Below, in pieces: positions 1 through 7,649 of a stretch of DNA of 13,153 bases. The stretch lies in NCBI GenBank assembly GCA_009936765.1, contig JAACDL010000225.1, positions 1 through 13,153 on the forward strand. Reading direction: 5' to 3'. This DNA is from Methanobacteriota archaeon (GTDB lineage: Archaea; Thermoplasmatota; Poseidoniia; Poseidoniales; Poseidoniaceae). The position numbers and the translations under genes were made by a program. The number at the start of each line of letters is the position of its first letter. Within the stretch, counting starts at the first letter, position 1. The notes under the pieces were generated by a model. That model saw only the letters and a program-made list of their open reading frames with translations. It ran no database searches and had not been told where the DNA came from.

Positions 1-1
1 G

Positions 2-112
2 AATTCTGCAGACCCTCTTGAGTCTGGGATTTCACACGATTCACAATGGGGATATGGGTCAATAAATGGGCAAGAATGGCTGAATGAAATTCGAGACAAT
101 GATCTCTGTTGA
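2..112 (+). CDS. Possible C-terminal end of an upstream protein (partial)
   Basis: One plus-strand frame is open from the window edge to a TGA at 110-112, giving 36 residues that end WLNEIRDNDLC. The composition is protein-like and acidic, with two Trp and a WGYGSINGQEWL stretch. That stretch loosely recalls the 'GYG-x-(I/V)N-A' segment near the C-terminus of subtilisin-like proteases, but it is too short to assign a family. The stop is followed by an AT-rich promoter region, as expected if a gene ends here. Another frame is open to about 65 but looks less protein-like. The call rests only on openness and composition. Confidence 0.4.
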   Translation, partial: NSADPLESGISHDSQWGYGSINGQEWLNEIRDNDLC

Positions 113-129
113 TTGTATTATCGGGGTAC

Positions 130-170
130 TGCACTCACAGCGTGCACCTTTGACCAAAGATATTATTTTT
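130..170 (+). terminator. Possible hairpin plus T-rich tract ending the upstream gene
   Basis: TGCAC (130-134) and GTGCA (142-146) form a 5-bp stem with a 7-nt loop, 17 nt after the putative stop at 112. A T-rich stretch at 161-170 follows about 15 nt later. Archaeal termination depends mainly on T-runs, so the T-rich tract may be the working part. The stem is short and could be chance. Confidence 0.25.
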
Positions 171-190
171 CATATTTGATATTATGTTAC

Positions 191-198
191 TTTTTATA
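191..198 (+). promoter_or_regulatory. TATA box for the large surface-protein gene
   Basis: TTTTTATA lies in the most AT-rich part of the 113-306 gap and matches the archaeal TATA element. A start about 25 nt downstream would fall near 220-225, giving a leader of about 80 nt to the ATG at 307. TATTTGATATTAT just upstream is a weaker alternative. No experimental start site is available. Confidence 0.5.
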
Positions 199-209
199 GT
201 CTGAAATTA

Positions 210-238
210 TGATACAAATAAGTTTCATTTGATACAAA
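210..238 (+). repeat. Tandem TGATACAAA direct repeats, possible operator
   Basis: The nonamer TGATACAAA occurs at 210-218 and 230-238. The starts are exactly 20 bp apart, close to two helical turns. Both copies lie just downstream of the TATA box and span the expected transcription start. That placement is typical of archaeal repressors that block polymerase recruitment, so a regulator binding site is plausible. The regulator is unknown. Confidence 0.35.
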
Positions 239-293
239 CCAATTGATTTCTTTCCCAATGTGTTAAGTCGGTCCTGCAAGTGGAGGTTTTGTT

Positions 294-299
294 AGAGGG
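294..299 (+). promoter_or_regulatory. Shine-Dalgarno site favouring the ATG at 307
   Basis: AGAGGG at 294-299 lies 7 nt before the ATG at 307, and GGAGG at 282-286 lies further up. Both fall after the in-frame GTG at 280, so they support the ATG. The residues that follow the ATG also form a standard signal peptide. Confidence 0.6.
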
Positions 300-306
300 T
301 ATTACC

Positions 307-3300
307 ATGTCATTGAACGTCCAAAAAAGTAAGAGTATTGGTTTAGTCAGTATTTTCCTAATGTCGTTGTTTTTAGCGATGGTTACTACTGCTCCTGTCG
401 TGTCTGCAGTAAATGAAACATCTTCCGGTACAATAACTGGTACTGAGACTTGGACTGGAGTAATGAACCTAGATGGCGATGTACTGGTTGCAGGCGGTGC
501 TAAATTGATTATCAATGCAGGAACTACAATCAATATTCCTGCTAACAAGAGCATCCAGATTCAAGGTTCAATTTGTGCCGGAGATTCTGCATGCGGTTCA
601 TCTCAAGCAAGTACTGGGTCGCCAATACGATTCATCTGGGGTGCAGCATCAACTGCTCCTAATCAGACAGGTAGTTGCTACGTAACAGGAGTTTACAATC
701 CAGATATGGCATGTGGATCCGGGATTTATCTTGCTTCTACTATTGACCAATCCCTAACACGAATGAATCACGTAACACTAGACGGAGCTTATGGAATACC
801 AGTCGATATAGACGGTCAAGGAACAATCAAGTATGGAGCCATGGTTTTTGATGGTGCAAGTCTTAGTGTTACAAATCCAACCTTCAAGGATACAAACACA
901 ACTAACGTTCTAGCATTCAACGGTGCATCTCCAACATTGGATGGCGGGACCTTTGCAGTTGGAATTGACACCCAAGGCTATCATGGCGCAGCAATTCAAG
1001 CCTATGGTGCAGGTGCTGGTCTGGTTGTTATGCAAATTCTAAATTCAGCCTTCACTGGTGAAGAGACCGATTGTGGTTCACAAGGCGGCGGACGTTCTGC
1101 AGTATATTTGGAAGACTCATTCGTCAGAATGGATACATTGTCGATTACTGAGAATTCATATGGGGCCTTCCTACGTTCAAGCAGTGGTTACTTAACAAAC
1201 TCCACAGTTACTACAAAGTGTAACGCAATCGATACAAACTCTCACTTGGTCACAAACGGCCAGACTCAGACTTTCGTAATCTCCGATAACACAATCACCC
1301 CTACTGATGGAGCTGGAATAACCGCTTACGATGGAGCTATTGTAGTCGCTGAGCGCAACACTATTTCGGGAGCGGCAGAAGGATCTGGATTAGGCATAAG
1401 AAGTTCAATGGTCGAGATTAACAACAACGTCATCGGCCCAATTGGTGGATGGAACGGAATTTGGGTTTATGGAGAATCTGATGTCTCTGCCGAAAACAAC
1501 ACAATTCTGAACACTGCTAAAGAACCAGTACTAATTGGTGAATACCACCACAAGGACCAGGGATGGAACGTACCTTCTCCAACCAAGGCAAGACTATACT
1601 TTGCTAACAATATCGTCTCAAACAATACAGGAACTTGTAATTCAGTTGCCATGTATGGTGGCGACTTTGCTTGCCCTGCTTTCCACGTCTACATGTCTTC
1701 TGCAACATTCATCGGAAACACGGTTACTAACAACCTAGGCGATGGTTTCAGAATCAAAGGCGGAATAGTAAACGCTCAAGGTAACGATATTCAAGTCGGC
1801 GGTTTCGCTGCAAATGTCAGCCTTTACGATGACAACTATGGTAACAAATACGGTTCTATTGCTTATTTCTCAGAGAATGTTTACACTAATGCTTCGCAAA
1901 TTTACAATGTGACTGAGTCAAGAGTTGCTGTCCAGAGTGAATTCATGCCAGACCCAACAGGAGGTGAATTGTATCCGGTTTCACTATCCTGGGGCGGTGC
2001 AGAATGTCCTTGGGATACCACCGAATGTATCCGGGCTCCTCTAACAGCTGAATGGCCACCTAAATTCATGCCTCTGTCAATGGAAGTCAACCCAAACGCG
2101 ACAACATTCACATATTCCGATGTTCAAAACTTAGACAGATCAAAGATTCATATTCAGAACCAGAATACTGCATGGGGAGTGCAAGTAGAACAAGGTGAAT
2201 TGGTCCGTTACCAAGTCAAGGCAGACAATTCACAGGTTTCTGATGCTCTAGTGACTATCAAAGATGCGAATGGTAAGCCATTGTACAACATGAGCACTGA
2301 CTCATACGGCTACACTCCGTGGGTAACTCTTCCTTCTAACTTCCATATCGACACTAACTGGAATCACGTCGCAACAGATTCTGGAGAAGATTCCTGTGGC
2401 GATGGGTCGGACAATGATGGAGATACTCTGATTGACGGCCAAGACCCAGATTGTCAAAATGGTGGTCGAGAAATGCCTACTTATACAGTTGATGCAAAGA
2501 AATTCGGCAAAGGCTCAGCCACTGATGATTTCACTTTGACCGGCATGGTTGATGAAGTAATATCTTTGACAAATATTGCCCCATCGGTAAGCATTGACCA
2601 GAATGATGGAACTTCATTCGCAAGGTCAATCGTAATTTCAGGTAGCGCACATGATGGAGAGGCTGGGCCATATTTCAACGACTATGATTCATGGTTGAAG
2701 CAATTCGGAGATGTCAAGAAAGTTCAGATTCAGCCGCATGGAAAGGTCGATTGGTATGAGGCAACTGATACATCGGGCGCAAATGGTGAAGTGAATATGA
2801 CAAACTGGCCTTACAAGTCCTGGAGTTACGAATATGACATGGGTAACCACTTCGAAGAAGATGTTACTTTCAGAATCCGTTCTTTTGATGGGTTAGACGA
2901 ATCAACAGTTATCACTCGTGTTTTCAAATTGAATATTAATGCTCCAACCATCGTTTTGGAATCTCCATTAGATGGTTCGCTTCATGATGGTCAAGAAGTA
3001 ATGTTCAGCGGTACTGCTTCCGATGACTACAGTGGTGTCCAAGGAAGCGATATCAGAGATATCTGGTTCAGTGTATCTGGTCCAAACAACTACTCTGCCA
3101 ACTACCCTGGTAACAGTGGTGGCGGATCAGTTTGGTCCGATTCTTGGAATTTCTCATCTCTACCTAGTGGAGACTACACTTTCACAGTGTGGGCTAGTGA
3201 TTCCAATTATTGTCACGAATCTGTAGACATCTGTTCACCGGATGTTGTAACAATCACAATCGATAACGATAACCGTATTCCAATTATCCAGATTAGCGAA

Positions 3301-4599
3301 CCTCTACCAATGGAAAGCGTTAGAGCCGATGAAGAGACAATCATCAGTGGTGTTGCACGTGACAATGACGGACAAGTCACAAGAGTCGAAGTATCAATCT
3401 TCGACTTAGCGAGTGGAATTGAATTGAACAGCGGCCCAGATCCTATCACTTCATTCCAGCCAAATGGTGCTTGGATGGTCTACTGGGACACTAGCGATTT
3501 GATTCACGATCAACAATATGAGGTGCATGTAAAAGCTTACGACGGTGTCGATTATTCTCTAGTTCAAGTTGTTCGAGTGGTAATAGACAACCCGACAGAT
3601 GCTGACAACATAGCACCGACCTTCGATCCAACCGGATGGTCGGATACAGTTACCATCTTCTGCGATGAAAAGTCCAGTGCATTCGATAAGTGTGGCTCAG
3701 GTGTTGAAATTGACTTGTTAGAGTTCTTCAACGATTCAGATGGAACTGGACCGGCGTATAGCCACATGGTTTTCGATATCTATGACGACCCTACTAATGC
3801 ACTGGACAACAATTATGCATCTCACATCAGAATTACGGCTGAAGGCAAAGCAATCTACAATCCAATGGATTCAATGTATCAAACTTCCAGCGAAATCAGC
3901 GACTGGTCTCTACCAGGTGTTATGTTTGAAGCGAGAGATATTCATGACTCTGCTAACTATTCATACCAAGTAAATTTCATTGTTAAGGGAGTAGCATTCT
4001 CTGCACAGAGAGTCGATTCAGGCTCTGTAACGTTTGATGATTCTGCTTTGTTCGAAGGAAGAGGTCTGCCTAATTCACAAGTCAAAGCACGTCTACTAAA
4101 GGGAGATATCCAGTTGAATACTACTACAGTAGATGCTGACGGAACTTGGGAAATGGAGATTAGTTCTTCACAACTTGGTGACGATGGAGATTACAGTATC
4201 TATTTCGCTCAGGATGGTCAATTCATTGGTAAAGATGACAATTCAGAAATCAAATTGAAGAGCGGCGAACAGTTGACTGAAGGTCTGGCTACATGGATTT
4301 GGGTTCTATTAGCGGTCGTAGCAATTGCAGTTCTACTAGGAGTCGGCGCTTTCTTCTTCTTAGAGTTTGAAGAATTCGAGGATGATGATCCAGAGGCTGC
4401 TCTTGAACAACAGAAGGAAGAGGACCCTTACGCTTGGGCTAAGGAGAGAGCCGCTGAACAAGCGGCTGCTGCTGCGGGACAATTGGCTGCTGCTCCTGCT
4501 CCTGTACCGGCTGCGCAACCTCAACATCCAGGTTGGATTTGGGATGCTCAAACTAACCAGTGGGTTGCTGATCCTAACTACACCCCTCCTCAACAATGA
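307..4599 (+). CDS. Membrane-anchored cell-surface protein: beta-helix, MopE-like metal motif, Ig-like repeats
   Basis: Secreted, C-terminally anchored protein of 1430 aa. The ATG at 307 is chosen over the GTG at 280 because of ribosome-binding sites between them and because residues 1-34 form a signal peptide (Lys-rich start, hydrophobic core, cleavage after VVSA). Residues about 45-620 are Gly/Asn/Thr-rich with recurrent short beta-strands, as in right-handed parallel beta-helix (NosD/pectate-lyase-like) proteins. C697-C716 encloses the Asp-rich CGDGSDNDGDTLIDGQDPDC, like the MopE metal-binding motif. Ig/cadherin-like domains start near 757, 878, 989 and 1101, with another beta-domain near 1228. 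A membrane helix spans about 1330-1353. It is followed by an acidic, Ala/Pro-rich cytoplasmic tail with PGWIWDAQTNQWVADP from residue 1408. The likely role is adhesion, polysaccharide binding or sensing. No catalytic residues were recognised, so an enzyme function is unproven. Confidence 0.93.
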   Translation: MSLNVQKSKSIGLVSIFLMSLFLAMVTTAPVVSAVNETSSGTITGTETWTGVMNLDGDVLVAGGAKLIINAGTTINIPANKSIQIQGSICAGDSACGSSQASTGSPIRFIWGAASTAPNQTGSCYVTGVYNPDMACGSGIYLASTIDQSLTRMNHVTLDGAYGIPVDIDGQGTIKYGAMVFDGASLSVTNPTFKDTNTTNVLAFNGASPTLDGGTFAVGIDTQGYHGAAIQAYGAGAGLVVMQILNSAFTGEETDCGSQGGGRSAVYLEDSFVRMDTLSITENSYGAFLRSSSGYLTNSTVTTKCNAIDTNSHLVTNGQTQTFVISDNTITPTDGAGITAYDGAIVVAERNTISGAAEGSGLGIRSSMVEINNNVIGPIGGWNGIWVYGESDVSAENNTILNTAKEPVLIGEYHHKDQGWNVPSPTKARLYFANNIVSNNTGTCNSVAMYGGDFACPAFHVYMSSATFIGNTVTNNLGDGFRIKGGIVNAQGNDIQVGGFAANVSLYDDNYGNKYGSIAYFSENVYTNASQIYNVTESRVAVQSEFMPDPTGGELYPVSLSWGGAECPWDTTECIRAPLTAEWPPKFMPLSMEVNPNATTFTYSDVQNLDRSKIHIQNQNTAWGVQVEQGELVRYQVKADNSQVSDALVTIKDANGKPLYNMSTDSYGYTPWVTLPSNFHIDTNWNHVATDSGEDSCGDGSDNDGDTLIDGQDPDCQNGGREMPTYTVDAKKFGKGSATDDFTLTGMVDEVISLTNIAPSVSIDQNDGTSFARSIVISGSAHDGEAGPYFNDYDSWLKQFGDVKKVQIQPHGKVDWYEATDTSGANGEVNMTNWPYKSWSYEYDMGNHFEEDVTFRIRSFDGLDESTVITRVFKLNINAPTIVLESPLDGSLHDGQEVMFSGTASDDYSGVQGSDIRDIWFSVSGPNNYSANYPGNSGGGSVWSDSWNFSSLPSGDYTFTVWASDSNYCHESVDICSPDVVTITIDNDNRIPIIQISEPLPMESVRADEETIISGVARDNDGQVTRVEVSIFDLASGIELNSGPDPITSFQPNGAWMVYWDTSDLIHDQQYEVHVKAYDGVDYSLVQVVRVVIDNPTDADNIAPTFDPTGWSDTVTIFCDEKSSAFDKCGSGVEIDLLEFFNDSDGTGPAYSHMVFDIYDDPTNALDNNYASHIRITAEGKAIYNPMDSMYQTSSEISDWSLPGVMFEARDIHDSANYSYQVNFIVKGVAFSAQRVDSGSVTFDDSALFEGRGLPNSQVKARLLKGDIQLNTTTVDADGTWEMEISSSQLGDDGDYSIYFAQDGQFIGKDDNSEIKLKSGEQLTEGLATWIWVLLAVVAIAVLLGVGAFFFLEFEEFEDDDPEAALEQQKEEDPYAWAKERAAEQAAAAAGQLAAAPAPVPAAQPQHPGWIWDAQTNQWVADPNYTPPQQ

Positions 4600-4614
4600 T
4601 TTCCACACGGAAAT
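4599..4614 (+). other. Small hairpin just after the surface-protein stop
   Basis: ATTTCC (4599-4604) and GGAAAT (4609-4614) form a 6-bp stem with a 4-nt loop directly after the TGA stop. No T-run follows and no TATA box is visible in the 53-nt gap. I read it as a possible processing or attenuation element inside a shared transcript rather than a terminator. It is weak enough to be chance. Confidence 0.25.
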
Positions 4615-4652
4615 ACACAACAATCTAAGAGGATTAGGTGGAGTCGAGTTAT

Positions 4653-7178
4653 ATGTCTGTGCGCCCCAAGCCCGGAGTTCAAGAGAGGATTCTCTTGCAT
4701 TTATCTGATTTTTCGGATTTTATGAGTTCTGTAGAAGTGCCTTTCGCACTTTCACAAATGGGTATTGCAAATGCTGTAGCAATTGCTCGCTCAAATGTAC
4801 CAAGAGCGATTGCCGGACTAAAAGACCAAGGTTTGCTTGTTGAAAGACAAGCCCACGTACAAGGCGTGAGTCGTAAGAGGAAAGCATACTTTCTAACAGA
4901 TACAGGGATGAATCTTGCTGAAGAGACATGGAAGCGGCTCAGAGAGTTCCCATTGCGAGCCATTTTATCTGGCGGGAACACGATTAATTCTACATTGGGT
5001 GAGATACAAGATCGTCTTCCGTTCACTATGAGGCCAGTTGACGTCATTCGTTATCTAGATGACAATGGGGTGTTGGATGTTCGTTCTTTGTCTGCCGACC
5101 TTGTTGAGAGAGATTTGTCCAAGCACGTTGAGAAACAATTGGTTACAAGTTTAGGCGACTTACCGCGTCTCAGACACTTTTACGGGCGCTCAACAGAACT
5201 AGAGAATATGGTAAACCTCCTTGAAGCACGCTCAACAACTTTGATGATTCCTGGAATTGCAGGAATTGGTAAGACCTCAATGGCTGCTAAAGTAATCGAG
5301 TCTTTCATGCATCGTCGAAACCTTCTGTACCATCGGTGTCAAGACTGGGATGGGAGTAGGGCATTCTTTGAGAGTCTAGCTGATTGGCTGTCTAGTATTG
5401 GCGATTCAATGCTAGCCGACTACATCGCAGCTACCCCTGTTCCACAGGCTGGTGATGCTGCAAGAATTATTACGGATTCACTTTCGAATTCTCCAGCATT
5501 AATCGTCATTGATGATTATCACAAAGTCAGTGACAAGGCTCTACACCAGACAATTCAAGCAGTTTCTCGTGGTTTAGTTGAGTGTGAAGGCGATGTTGGA
5601 TTGGTTATATTCTCGCGCTCGTTCAAGCAAGTTGTACCACTCAAAGATGCAGATGGCCGAATCGTCTCCCTTGTTCTACCGTTAGAAGGTTTAGACCAAG
5701 AATCAACTCGTTCCTTATTGTCTGCATTTGATGATTTAGAGCAAGAGAAGCTACTGTATATCCATTCTCTTAGTAGAGGACACCCGTTAGTTCTTGAATT
5801 AATCAACAGAGGTGCATCAGCAGGTGCATTCCATGAATCGTTAGAGAACTATGTCAACATTGAAATTTTCTCTAAACTATCAGGTGAACAAAAGAGACTA
5901 CTAGGTGCACTTTCAGTATTTAGAGAACCTATTCCGTTGGAAGCAATTACTGAGCAAGGTTTGAATATCGATGAATTGGATTCACTAGTCGAATCTGGTT
6001 TGGCACGGCACGCTGATTCAGATGCGTATGATGTTCACGATTTAATTAGGGAGTTTTTGTTGCAGAGTTCAGATAGCCAGTCACGCGAAGGATTACACAA
6101 CAAAGCAGTATCTTGGTATGAGAAGCAGACCTCAGGTAGCCAAATCGCACTTGAACTAATTTATCATTTGATTTCAGCTTCAAGACATGAAGATGCCACT
6201 AAGATAATTGTAGAGCGTGGAAGAGACCTCATCAAGGAAGGTCATATTGAATTACTTGGCCTACTAGAGTCAATTGATACCAAATCCATTGCTGCCGAAA
6301 GTGCCTGTAGGATCGATAGATTGCGCGGTGAAGTACTTGCTTTACTCGGTCGCTTTGATGAGGCAGAAGAAGCGTTCAGTCAAGCAAAACCTCCTGCTGA
6401 AGCCGCTGGATTGAATGATGTGATTGCAGACATTCTTTCCAATCTTGCAGACATTGCACTGAAGCGCGGAGATTCAGATGCTAGTTTGAATATGCATCGT
6501 AAAGCTCTCGAACTATTCATTTCAATGAATGACGCCTTGGGGGCTGCTCGCTCCTACAACAATATGGGTTACATTCTACGCCGTAATGGGGACAAAGCAA
6601 AGGCTCTTGAAGCCTATTCAGAAGTAGAAAATATCCTTCAAGGTGACGACTCACTGGATTTGATTCCTGCACAAATAGTACTTGCTCGCTCGTTACTGGA
6701 TCTTGGTGAGCACATCCGTGCAAGGGATCATGCGCTGTCTTCATACGAACGCTCTGAATCTTCTGAAGACCCAATTCTACATGCAAGGGCACGTGCAGTA
6801 CTTGGCCGCTATTATGCTAAGACTGGTGATGCAGATCTCGCATTACATCACTACACCGATGCACTATCCACTATGGGGGAAGCGGGAGACCCTCTTGCCT
6901 TGGTAGAAGTTTCGATTTTGCTAGGGGAAGTTCTCCAAGACAGTGGTAGAATCGAAGAAGCCCTTGAACGCTACAGAGAAGCACTAGTCCTATCTGAAGC
7001 TAACGATTTACGAATGCAAATCGGGGAACTGTTGGCAAGACTTGGCGGTGTAGCGCCAGATAGGCAGCGGCGGATGGAGTATTTGCAAAGAGCACTCTCT
7101 GTATTCCGTGAATTAGGGGCGCAAACTCGAATGCGAGAAGTGCAGATGATGGTTCATACTGCTGTTATGGGACGCTGA
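4653..7178 (+). CDS. Winged-helix / STAND P-loop ATPase / TPR regulator
   Basis: Predicted cytoplasmic ATP-dependent signalling or transcription regulator, 841 aa from the ATG at 4653. GGTGGAG ends 9 nt before that ATG; the in-frame GTG at 4638 is an alternative. Residues about 5-95 form a MarR/ArsR-like winged helix, with a recognition-helix region around SNVPRAIAGLKDQGLL and a basic wing. FYGR (176-179) opens the ATPase, followed by Walker A GIAGIGKTS (201-209), Walker B LIVIDDY with D287/D288, a FSRSF sensor-like strand, and a GHP motif (376-378) typical of STAND NTPases. A further winged-helix region ends at a VHDLIREFL segment near 460. From about 555 to 841 there are helical TPR repeats, for example GDADLALHHYTDAL. 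In the STAND family (MalT, AfsR), a ligand or partner bound by the repeats releases the ATPase to oligomerise. Here DNA binding would be N-terminal. The ligand is unknown; the adjacent surface protein is a candidate partner. Confidence 0.92.
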   Translation: MSVRPKPGVQERILLHLSDFSDFMSSVEVPFALSQMGIANAVAIARSNVPRAIAGLKDQGLLVERQAHVQGVSRKRKAYFLTDTGMNLAEETWKRLREFPLRAILSGGNTINSTLGEIQDRLPFTMRPVDVIRYLDDNGVLDVRSLSADLVERDLSKHVEKQLVTSLGDLPRLRHFYGRSTELENMVNLLEARSTTLMIPGIAGIGKTSMAAKVIESFMHRRNLLYHRCQDWDGSRAFFESLADWLSSIGDSMLADYIAATPVPQAGDAARIITDSLSNSPALIVIDDYHKVSDKALHQTIQAVSRGLVECEGDVGLVIFSRSFKQVVPLKDADGRIVSLVLPLEGLDQESTRSLLSAFDDLEQEKLLYIHSLSRGHPLVLELINRGASAGAFHESLENYVNIEIFSKLSGEQKRLLGALSVFREPIPLEAITEQGLNIDELDSLVESGLARHADSDAYDVHDLIREFLLQSSDSQSREGLHNKAVSWYEKQTSGSQIALELIYHLISASRHEDATKIIVERGRDLIKEGHIELLGLLESIDTKSIAAESACRIDRLRGEVLALLGRFDEAEEAFSQAKPPAEAAGLNDVIADILSNLADIALKRGDSDASLNMHRKALELFISMNDALGAARSYNNMGYILRRNGDKAKALEAYSEVENILQGDDSLDLIPAQIVLARSLLDLGEHIRARDHALSSYERSESSEDPILHARARAVLGRYYAKTGDADLALHHYTDALSTMGEAGDPLALVEVSILLGEVLQDSGRIEEALERYREALVLSEANDLRMQIGELLARLGGVAPDRQRRMEYLQRALSVFRELGAQTRMREVQMMVHTAVMGR

Positions 7179-7181
7179 TTA
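7176..7181. other. Zero-gap convergent stop codons
   Basis: The plus-strand STAND gene stops with TGA at 7176-7178. The minus-strand pilin-like gene stops with TAA, read from TTA at 7179-7181. No base separates the two coding regions and no hairpin or T-run lies between them, so any 3' end of either transcript must lie inside the opposing gene. Confidence 0.9.
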
Positions 7182-7649
7182 GAAATCTGGTCTTTTTGCT
7201 GCTAAGTAAGTGACTCCATTGTCATGAACTATCCAAATCTTTGTAATTCCGGATAGTGTCATTCTTCCGTCGTATGTTCCTGCTCCTGTTGCGGAGATTG
7301 AAACATCCCTGTCCAACTTATTTTCAGGGTGATCTAAGTGAAGTCCCTCATCATCTAGAGTTAGAACAAATAACGACTCATCCGCTTCGGTTAGTCTCCA
7401 TTCAACAACCTCAGCATATCTGATGCTACTATCTTCTCTACTGGCTAAATCTGCCCTCTCTACGCCAGCCGCTAAATCTGCCATGTTGACATCTACAGCT
7501 GTTGTGTTCCAATTCTCACGTGTAGATGTTTCAAGTCCGAATGCCCATACACTGAACATTGACAAGAATAGCACACCAAGAAGGAATGTGAAGATATAAC
7601 CGAGTTCAGTACTAGCGCCAGACTCATCTCTAGATAATTTACCATTCAT
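7179..7649 (-). CDS. Small type IV pilin-like protein (third gene of pilin operon)
   Basis: A 156-aa protein with a class III-like N-terminus: charged residues (KLSRDE), then SGASTELGYIFTFLLGVLF as a single hydrophobic segment at about 16-36, then a beta-rich extracellular domain. The charged leader, the small residues and Glu before the helix, and one N-terminal helix fit archaeal type IV pilins and minor pilins. The N-terminus recalls the haloarchaeal pilin-like DUF7266 group (RGvSTtLGYvl), but that link is from memory and untested. The ATG overlaps the stop of the upstream 682-aa gene (ATGA, 7646-7649). GGAGG at 7657-7661 lies 7 nt before it, so translation is probably coupled. Length is ordinary for a minor pilin. 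The partner proteins are probably the two genes upstream in the same transcript. Confidence 0.85.
   Translation of the reverse strand: MNGKLSRDESGASTELGYIFTFLLGVLFLSMFSVWAFGLETSTRENWNTTAVDVNMADLAAGVERADLASREDSSIRYAEVVEWRLTEADESLFVLTLDDEGLHLDHPENKLDRDVSISATGAGTYDGRMTLSGITKIWIVHDNGVTYLAAKRPDF

Noticed and set aside
1..11. GAATTCTGCAG (EcoRI and PstI sites) exactly at the window start, like a cloning polylinker
   Set aside because: The bases beyond 11 do not follow any polylinker I recognise, and the open frame runs through them. It could equally be a chance or clone-end cut site.
280..306. GTG at 280 as the start of the large surface protein
   Set aside because: The two best ribosome-binding sites lie after it, and the ATG at 307 gives a cleaner signal peptide, so the nine extra residues are unlikely.
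113..306. tRNA or small structured RNA in the leader region
   Set aside because: No cloverleaf arms or TTC-loop pattern was seen. The stretch is AT-rich and best explained as a terminator plus promoter.
4459..4520. Ala/Pro-coding GCT/CCT-rich low-complexity stretch
   Set aside because: It is explained by the flexible linker of the cytoplasmic tail; there is no regular unit that would mark a DNA-level repeat.
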